Virus record (IMG/VR): IMGVR_UViG_3300030098_002125
Span: 1 to 22,247 of that record
DNA: 22,247 nucleotides
Source of the DNA: a virus
Direction: 5' to 3' (one strand)
The position numbers were made by a program, and so were the translations under genes. Positions 16,863 to 22,247 of the stretch are shown piece by piece. The stretch's first letter is position 1, and every line of letters starts with the position of its first letter. The notes under the pieces are model-generated. The model made no database searches, was not told the DNA's origin, and worked only from the letters and a program-made list of their open reading frames with translations.

Positions 16863-18237
16863 ATGTAGCCTCCAGTGAAAAAACGCTATACCAAAAATAA
16901 TAACTAGATGTGTTAGTTGTAGTTCTTCTAAGCATAGGTATTAATATATCCCCTGCTGATAGTGATACACTTAATCCAGTTTCTTCTAATTTTTCATACA
17001 TTGAAGTTGTTTTAGATCCTGATTGTGTAGATCCTACTTGTGACAGTGTATGATTGCCATTGGTTCCCCAGTTAGGAGATGCTTTTAATAATTTAAATTC
17101 ATAGGTTGCTGATCCTGTTGGCCTTCCTTGTAAAGTATATCTGTTTAATGTGCAATTTTTAGGCACTACTATTATAGGATTATAAGTATCTAACCAACTA
17201 GCTAATAGGCCATTACCATTATCTTTATTCCATTGATAATATGATGCTCCATAAGTAGTTGATGGACTAAACCATCTGTCATATCTAGTATAATATCTTT
17301 GAGACCATTGTGGAGTCCAATAAGCTGAACCACCTCCACCCCCACCTCCTGCTAAGCTAGAACCATTAGTTATTTGAACATCATTACCTGCATCATTAGT
17401 AAAATATAAATTATTAGGAGTATCATTTTTAACCCAAACTTGACCATATGAAGAAGAATCAGATACAGCGCTTGCAGACTCTTTAATTTTAACAGGCAAA
17501 TCACTTCTTAGCTCAGCATCTTTAATAAACAATACATCGCTATCATCTTTCATAAATATTAAATCAGTACCATCAGAGTATATTTTATCATTATTATCGT
17601 AAGTATTAAATACTATAGCATTTTGTGTTGTAAGGCTTATATCAAAAGATGTAGAAACTCTACTATTAGCTTCATCTAATGTTAACATTTTATCACCACC
17701 AACATACATATCTAATACATCATCAGAAGATTCTTGTATATAAGTATGACCACCACCAGTAGAGCCAATAGCATTGTCAAAAAATAATTTACTTGTAGCT
17801 CTAGCGCCTATATCTCCCGTTCCATGGATTCCTAATATATTTGTATATGCATTGGCCGTAGAATTAGACGATCCACCTGCTAATGTAGTTCTTAAATATA
17901 CACTACCACCTACTGCTGTACCTGTACCTTGACCACCTTCTAAATACAATCTATATCCTTCTGCATTAGCACCTGTTGTTGGATTAATAGTAACATATGA
18001 ATGCGAACCGTCAAAGCTTAAAGTATTATTATTTAAACTAATTGTTCCATCTGCTATTAACTGACCTAAAAAAGTAATTACAGCATTTGTGTCATTACCT
18101 ATGCTAAAATTGCCTGATATAGCAGATAACCGAGATATAATACTAGAAGAGTCTAAAGCTACACTTACCTTACCCTGTCTATTATTAACAGTTAAACCGC
18201 TTAAATCTAATATTTTAACACCTTTTATTTTAGCCAT
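16855..18237 (-). CDS. Tail fibre / receptor-binding protein, 460 aa
   Basis: The N-terminus (about 1-60) probably joins the tail. Residues about 65-245 are beta-rich with repeats of the type seen in marine phage fibres: SKLFFDNAIG, HTYIQESSDDVLDMYVGGDK, DKIYSDGTDLIFMKDDS. The 250-290 segment (KIKESASAVSD, YGQVWVKNDTPNNLYFTNDA) is a common fibre module placed before the tip. A run of seven Gly (297-303) forms a hinge. The tip (304-460) is rich in Tyr, Trp and Ser (YWTPQWSQRYYTRYDRWF) and looks like a beta-sandwich binding head for sugars or proteins on the host surface. No C-terminal S74-type chaperone domain is present, and the protein ends shortly after the beta strands. Its ATG overlaps the stop of the 70-aa gene by one base; SD is weak, so translation is probably coupled. 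Confidence 0.8.
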   Translation of the reverse strand: MAKIKGVKILDLSGLTVNNRQGKVSVALDSSSIISRLSAISGNFSIGNDTNAVITFLGQLIADGTISLNNNTLSFDGSHSYVTINPTTGANAEGYRLYLEGGQGTGTAVGGSVYLRTTLAGGSSNSTANAYTNILGIHGTGDIGARATSKLFFDNAIGSTGGGHTYIQESSDDVLDMYVGGDKMLTLDEANSRVSTSFDISLTTQNAIVFNTYDNNDKIYSDGTDLIFMKDDSDVLFIKDAELRSDLPVKIKESASAVSDSSSYGQVWVKNDTPNNLYFTNDAGNDVQITNGSSLAGGGGGGGSAYWTPQWSQRYYTRYDRWFSPSTTYGASYYQWNKDNGNGLLASWLDTYNPIIVVPKNCTLNRYTLQGRPTGSATYEFKLLKASPNWGTNGNHTLSQVGSTQSGSKTTSMYEKLEETGLSVSLSAGDILIPMLRRTTTNTSSYYFWYSVFSLEATFG

Positions 18238-18449
18238 TATGATATAATTGTAATTCCTTCCATATCAGATCCTTTTATCATTTCTCTTTTGTATAAAGAT
18301 CCATTATAAACTGTATAAATAAACAAACCTTCATTTGTATGTCTAAGAGTTAATACCCCTTCTTTTAATTCGCTTGGGATAGGCTCTCCTCTTTTTACAG
18401 AAATTGTTTCTTGCTTTTTATGTATTAAGTTTCTAGCATTTCTATCCAT
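18237..18449 (-). CDS. Small beta-rich fibre-associated protein, 70 aa
   Basis: Sits between the tail-hub gene and the fibre gene, with one-base TAATG overlaps on both sides and AAGGA before its start. After a basic N-terminus come G-E-P-I-P-S-E-L-K-E-G-V-L-T-L-R-H and GLFIYTVYNGSLYKREM. This pattern (a short statement of a value, then a strand ending in an N-G-x-L-Y turn) resembles small marine phage proteins that precede fibre genes and the N-terminal strands of some fibres. It may be a fibre attachment or trimerisation partner. It has no membrane segment or catalytic motif. The role is inferred from position and strand-like composition. Confidence 0.7.
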   Translation of the reverse strand: MDRNARNLIHKKQETISVKRGEPIPSELKEGVLTLRHTNEGLFIYTVYNGSLYKREMIKGSDMEGITIIS

Positions 18450-21400
18450 TATTTAATTCCTTTTTGTCTATAAATAATAGTAATATCATTAATTCTAAAT
18501 TTACTAGGGACAGTTCCATCTGTAGTAAATTGAAGCGCAAATGAATATATATTATTTGCTGTACTAGAAGTACTAGGCTTTAAAGTAGCTCTTTGCCATC
18601 CTATGGCTGCAGATAATTCATTGCTTACTAAATTAGTTCCATCTTGAAATGTTTGATTGTAAGACTTACTACCATTAGTAGAATATTTAACTTGCACATT
18701 TGTAGTAGTGCCACTTTCTGCTCCTGGGTCAGTACTAGTATATGTAATATATACTTTATATATTTTCTTTCTAATACCTGGAGAGCCAAAGTCTATATCT
18801 TTAGTTGTATATATAAATCCAGAAGAATCTTTAGGATTTACTGACCATTCTAAAACATTAGCTCCATTATTATATGCATAAATTAATTTATTATTATGGT
18901 CTAAAACTGAATTAGTTCTAGACTTATCAAGTATTCTACTAGTGTCATTATTACTTAAATAAGACCAAGCCTGATTTTTAACATCATATAATAAAGCTGA
19001 TTTATTTATTCTACTATTATTTATATCTCCTAATTCAGCTATTACTAATATACTATTTACTTTTGGTAAGTAATGTATAGTTGGAGTAGCTTGAGTAGCA
19101 GCGCTAGTATATGTACCTCCTAAAGAAGTAAAGTCAGCCCAATCAACACTGCTAATTAATTTTTTATCAGCTCTGTGTAATAAATTTGTTATATTAGTAC
19201 CGTTATAAAGATATACTCCATTTTTATTAACCCATACAATTCCCAAATCAGTTAACTTAGCTGCTTCAGGATGTGTTATTCCTTGATTAGATATTGTTTG
19301 CTCTAAAAACTCTATTTCTTGAGATATGTTTATTATAAATATATTATTTTTTTTAAACTGAAATATTCTATCTGCGTATGATAATAATTTTACAATAGGA
19401 GATCCATCGTTTACAGCTACATCTATAGCATTATCTTGTGGAAATATATCAAAAGCATTAACAGGACTTTTAATCATTCTGTCTGACATAACAACTTCTT
19501 CTCCATCACTATTAACAGATTTAATATTTCCTATATAATGCCTTCTATTTGCTATAACTGAAGTTGACCATCTTGCATTTAAAGATGCTTCTGTTGATCT
19601 ATAAGAGTTTAAACTTTCATAAGTATATACACCAGAATTGATAACATAACCTCCTGCTGTTGCAGATATATATCCTGATGCGTTTCTAGTACTAATAGAT
19701 ACTCCTTGATAATATCCACCTATACTGCTATATGGAATAACAGAAGATCCTTTTGCAAAATTTAATTCTTGAGCAAAAAACCATTCTGATTCGCTATCTT
19801 TAATTCTATAATAAGCTCTAGCGCCTGTTATCCTAGGATTAAAAGGAGCTCTAAATTGCCAACTTATCATTATAGGACCTGTATCAGTACTTTTGTCAAT
19901 ATAGCCACCCAATTTAAAAGGTAAAGATTCTTGTACTCCATCATATATAAAAGTTGTAGCCCATTCATAGTCGTTTCCACCATCGAATAAACCGTCTTCT
20001 TGATTGGCAGACCCTAATTGATTTATACGCAAATTAAAGCCTGTACCTACTGGAGGAGCAATTATTATTTCATCATCTTCTTCAAATCCATTTCTTGAGC
20101 CTCCAGTTATTCCTCCTGGTATAGAAAGAATATCATCACTAGTCTTTGCAGTTATTTCTCCCCAACTCCCAGTAGTAGAATTAATAGCTGAATATCCTTT
20201 ACCATCTATTTCATCTGTAGTAAATCTTTCAAAAGTAGCAGCATTACCAACTGCATCTGTGTTTTGTAAAGAAGTAGCGCTAGAATTGTCATTGTCTAAC
20301 TTAAATAAAACAGTATCACCTTCTGCAAAATCTGAATAGCTACTACCTACTAATCCTCTTGTAGGAGCGTTTATTTCTTGGTCTGCTAAAACCCATCCAT
20401 TATAAACTTCTTCTGTCATAGCCCCAAAATTTCCATATTTAACATATTGATCTAATGATGGATTTGGATTATAATAATTAAATCTTGTAGGCCATAACTG
20501 CTTATCTATAAATCCATACCATTTATTTTTATTAGTATTGTTAAATTCTGAATCACATATTCTGATATTGCCATCTACTATAGTAAAAACTTCTTTTCTT
20601 TTTCCACCAGTATTATCTGTTAATCCAGTTATAGGAGTAGCCCAAGAATCACTATTAGCGCTATATATAGATATTGTGCCGCCTGTATCTGTATCAGAAA
20701 GCATTAAATAATTATCTCCAGTATCTTGAGGATTAAAAGCTTCTAACTTTAAATTATCTATGACAATAGTAGATGTATTTGAAGTTATATTAAACAATGA
20801 AATTGCAAAAGATTGAGAACTAGCATTAGAGTTTGATACAAATGTTTTTGTATGAGTTCCTTCTGTTAAGTCTGCTGCTTCTAAATTTACTGCAGATGCA
20901 GAAAATGTATTTGATATTTGTCCAGTATGATATCCACTATTAGAACTGCCTGAACTATCTGTTGTATTTTGATTTTCTAATACAGTATAAGTAAATTTAT
21001 AATTACAATCATTAGCTCCTTTTAAAGCTCTGTCACCTGCAGTTTGGCTTAGAGTTGTTAAACTAGTAGCGCTTGCCTTGCTTTCTTTAAAAGCTTTTTT
21101 AGTTACTGTTATATTATTTAAATTCCAATTCGCAGTATTAGCTGTTGAATTATCTATAATCAACCCTTGGTCTGGATTATATAAAGCTTCAGTTATAGTC
21201 AAATTAGCTGTATACGTTGTTCCACTGCTTGTAGCGCTTACAGCAAAGCCAGCACTACTAACTCCTGCTAATTGTATATGAAAAGCATTTCCAACGCTAG
21301 GATCAGATCCACTATCCCACCATATTTCTGCAGTTATAGTATAGGCACCGCCAATAACAATATCTTGAACAAATGAATCTGAAGGTACTAATTGCACTCC

Positions 21401-21883
21401 TTGAAATCCACTATCTGATGTAGGTGCTATAGTTAACTCTCCATTAGCTTTAGTTATTGAAGGAGCTACATTAGCACCAAAAGGTTCCCATTCACAATTA
21501 GCGCCAGCAAAAGACGTTCTATTGTCTGCATGTGATATTTGCTCAAAGTCAGGAAAAGAAGCACTACTAGTAGTAGTACTAGCTGTCCATTTACTTGTAG
21601 TATTATTAAGTTGCCCATCTGTAAAATGCTCTAAGCCACCAACACTTGCTCCAATCCTATCATGAGAAAAAGCAAACAACCCATAACCATCATTTGTTGT
21701 ACATGTAAGTCCAGTAGTATCAGAAGAATGAGCTTCTGTACCTATTGGAAGATTTAATTCTTTGCCTTTTGTTAATCCTATATCAAAAGCATTGTCTGAT
21801 TCATTTATTTCTATATCTCTTGAATCAGAATCAGTATTTAATCCTCCGTCAAATCTTTCTATTTTATATTCTTGTTTAGGCAT
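18449..21883 (-). CDS. Tail hub / stabilisation-type protein with inserted carbohydrate-binding-like modules, 1144 aa
   Basis: The N-terminus (KIERFDGGLNTDSDSRDIEINESDNAFDI) is typical of podovirus tail-hub proteins of the P22 gp10 kind, which close the tail channel and carry a beta-propeller. Propeller-like features recur: GLFAFSHDR (69-77), a continuing NYLMLSDTDTGGTISIYSAN strand pair after residue 390, DRIFQFKKNNIFIINIS (about 838-854) and LGIVWVNKNGVYLYNGTNI further on. Between residues about 85 and 385 lie two jelly-roll-like modules, each ending in a similar strand (WNLNNITVTK; STIVIDNLKLEAF), as in CBM4/9-type sugar-binding domains. The C-terminus is beta-rich. At 1144 aa it is more than twice the size of P22 gp10, and the insertions explain part of this. 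It lies upstream of the fibre genes. Homology to gp10 is judged by pattern only. Confidence 0.7.
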   Translation of the reverse strand: MPKQEYKIERFDGGLNTDSDSRDIEINESDNAFDIGLTKGKELNLPIGTEAHSSDTTGLTCTTNDGYGLFAFSHDRIGASVGGLEHFTDGQLNNTTSKWTASTTTSSASFPDFEQISHADNRTSFAGANCEWEPFGANVAPSITKANGELTIAPTSDSGFQGVQLVPSDSFVQDIVIGGAYTITAEIWWDSGSDPSVGNAFHIQLAGVSSAGFAVSATSSGTTYTANLTITEALYNPDQGLIIDNSTANTANWNLNNITVTKKAFKESKASATSLTTLSQTAGDRALKGANDCNYKFTYTVLENQNTTDSSGSSNSGYHTGQISNTFSASAVNLEAADLTEGTHTKTFVSNSNASSQSFAISLFNITSNTSTIVIDNLKLEAFNPQDTGDNYLMLSDTDTGGTISIYSANSDSWATPITGLTDNTGGKRKEVFTIVDGNIRICDSEFNNTNKNKWYGFIDKQLWPTRFNYYNPNPSLDQYVKYGNFGAMTEEVYNGWVLADQEINAPTRGLVGSSYSDFAEGDTVLFKLDNDNSSATSLQNTDAVGNAATFERFTTDEIDGKGYSAINSTTGSWGEITAKTSDDILSIPGGITGGSRNGFEEDDEIIIAPPVGTGFNLRINQLGSANQEDGLFDGGNDYEWATTFIYDGVQESLPFKLGGYIDKSTDTGPIMISWQFRAPFNPRITGARAYYRIKDSESEWFFAQELNFAKGSSVIPYSSIGGYYQGVSISTRNASGYISATAGGYVINSGVYTYESLNSYRSTEASLNARWSTSVIANRRHYIGNIKSVNSDGEEVVMSDRMIKSPVNAFDIFPQDNAIDVAVNDGSPIVKLLSYADRIFQFKKNNIFIINISQEIEFLEQTISNQGITHPEAAKLTDLGIVWVNKNGVYLYNGTNITNLLHRADKKLISSVDWADFTSLGGTYTSAATQATPTIHYLPKVNSILVIAELGDINNSRINKSALLYDVKNQAWSYLSNNDTSRILDKSRTNSVLDHNNKLIYAYNNGANVLEWSVNPKDSSGFIYTTKDIDFGSPGIRKKIYKVYITYTSTDPGAESGTTTNVQVKYSTNGSKSYNQTFQDGTNLVSNELSAAIGWQRATLKPSTSSTANNIYSFALQFTTDGTVPSKFRINDITIIYRQKGIK

Positions 21884-21898
21884 TCTTTTTTCTTTAAT

Positions 21899-21926
21899 AT
21901 TATACTGGATGGAGTGTATTTAGCAA
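21899..21926 (-). promoter_or_regulatory. Possible sigma70-type promoter before the tail-hub gene
   Basis: On the minus strand TTGCTA (21926-21921) and a perfect TATAAT (21904-21899) are 16 nt apart. A start about 7 nt downstream would leave a leader of only about 8 nt before the ATG at 21883, and the SD there is weak (AAAGAAAAAAGA). TATAAT is expected often by chance in such AT-rich DNA. The inverted repeat overlaps this site. Confidence 0.2.
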
Positions 21927-21993
21927 TGATAGACCCACACGAAACAAAAGGAGTAGTGAACGTTGGAAGCTCAGTACACACTCCATACCAGTA
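21903..21993 (-). repeat. Imperfect inverted repeat element upstream of the tail-hub gene
   Basis: Left arm TACTGGATGGAGTGT (21903-21917) is complementary to ACACTCCAT-A-CCAGTA (21978-21993), with a single bulged base at 21987. In minus-strand RNA two more pairs (one of them G-U) extend the stem to 17 bp, while in + RNA the G-U becomes A-C. The loop of about 56 nt contains AACGTT. The element is about 43% GC by hand count, clearly above its surroundings. It occupies most of the only sizeable non-coding gap in the minus-strand block. It could be a structured RNA, a leader or attenuator, or an operator. The + strand holds a 22-codon open frame (21926-21994) and the minus strand a 28-codon one (21900-21986), neither with a good SD. 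Confidence 0.55.
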
Positions 21994-22003
21994 ATGTTTA
22001 TAT

Positions 22004-22183
22004 TTACTTGAGGATGACACCTTTAACTACAGCCTCAACTGATTCGTAAATAGCTTCTATTATTTTACCTTCAGTTTCTTCATTGATAATAGGTATATTT
22101 ACATTATCGTTTAATTCTTTAACAATTTTAGCTTTCATTTCATCATTAAAGATGTAGTTTGCTATCATTTCCTTCATATCCAT
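22004..22183 (-). CDS. Small helical protein, 59 aa
   Basis: Starts at ATG 22183 with AGGAG (22195-22191 on the minus strand) 7 nt upstream, which selects this ATG over the in-frame one two codons later. It ends at TAA 22004-22006. The sequence is mixed acidic and basic with two helical stretches (MKEMIANYIFNDEMKAKIVK and EGKIIEAIYESVEAVVKGVI) separated by a short NDNVNIPIINEET turn. No membrane span or known motif is visible. It lies directly upstream of the inverted-repeat element and the tail-hub gene, so it may be a small structural or assembly protein. The family is not recognised. Confidence 0.7.
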   Translation of the reverse strand: MDMKEMIANYIFNDEMKAKIVKELNDNVNIPIINEETEGKIIEAIYESVEAVVKGVILK

Positions 22184-22190
22184 TTAACTT

Positions 22191-22195
22191 CTCCT
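22191..22195 (-). promoter_or_regulatory. Ribosome binding site of the 59-aa gene
   Basis: AGGAG on the minus strand lies 7 nt before the ATG at 22183 and just after the stop of the upstream partial gene. It supports a gene too short for most default ORF length limits. Confidence 0.65.
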
Positions 22196-22196
22196 G

Positions 22197-22247
22197 TTAT
22201 TTATTTAACCACTCTTGCCATTTTATCTTGACAGCTATATAGCACAT
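22197..22247 (-). CDS. C-terminal end of an unidentified minus-strand gene
   Basis: The frame is open from the window edge and ends at TAA 22197-22199; the last residues read AVKIKWQEWLNK. An ATG lies at the very edge (22247-22245), so it could also be a 16-residue peptide, but the end of a longer gene is more likely in such a tightly packed operon. The stop is immediately followed by the SD of the 59-aa gene. No function can be given. Confidence 0.4.
   Translation of the reverse strand: MCYIAVKIKWQEWLNK

Noticed and set aside
21903-21993. Possible tRNA or tmRNA-like gene
   Set aside because: The length and closing stem suggested it, but there is no T-arm consensus, no anticodon arm and no correct 7-bp acceptor layout.
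21926-21994. 22-codon + strand frame inside the inverted repeat
   Set aside because: The only GGAG is about 11 nt from the ATG, the frame is isolated on the opposite strand from its neighbours, and much of it is constrained by the stem. Kept only as part of the repeat element.
1-22247. CRISPR arrays, insertion sequences or integrase/attachment sites
   Set aside because: No regularly spaced repeats, transposase, integrase or tRNA-end sequence were seen; the window is continuous phage coding sequence.

Overview
The window is a gene-dense, AT-rich stretch (roughly 30% GC by eye) that reads as part of the structural module of a tailed, probably short-tailed bacteriophage. The fibre and tail-hub sequences have the style of marine phage proteins, and the low GC fits a phage of an AT-rich marine bacterium. 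That habitat is inference. Most starts carry clear Shine-Dalgarno sequences (AAGGAGG, AGGAG, AAGGA), which argues against a Bacteroidetes host. Genes abut or overlap by 1-32 nt, and several junctions are TAATG or ATGA.

Left end, + strand (1-839): a truncated coiled-coil protein, a 71-aa helical protein, a 108-aa Hjc-type Holliday junction resolvase / PD-(D/E)XK nuclease and a 40-aa protein, all translationally coupled. They converge on the large minus-strand block, and a 12-bp hairpin (850-879) sits across the junction.

Minus strand, read from right to left (22247 to 864): the end of an unidentified gene; a 59-aa helical protein; a 120-nt gap holding a GC-richer inverted-repeat element; an 1144-aa tail-hub/stabilisation-type protein with two carbohydrate-binding-like modules apparently inserted into its propeller; a 70-aa fibre-associated protein; a 460-aa tail fibre; a 37-aa TTG-start protein; four helical proteins (227, 298, 416 and 324 aa) of internal-virion/ejection type; a 2974-aa giant protein; and a 1038-aa protein resembling the large 'polyvalent' phage proteins.

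The main discovery is the 2974-aa protein. It contains D2177-F-D-F-D2181 in the context ADFDFD, and 49 residues upstream an R-x-P-x4-G-D motif. These resemble the catalytic double-psi beta-barrel of multisubunit RNA polymerase beta', RNA-silencing polymerases, YonO and the crAss-like virion RNA polymerase. Its size, glycine-rich hydrophobic N-terminus and position among ejection-type proteins suggest an RNA polymerase packaged in the virion and injected with the genome. This would be the strategy of N4 and phi14:2, here with no T7-type motif seen and in a phage with strong SD signals.

Working model: the hub and fibre bind the host; the helical proteins, the 1038-aa protein and the giant polymerase leave the capsid with the DNA; the polymerase then transcribes early genes. 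Capsid, portal, terminase and most replication genes lie outside the window.
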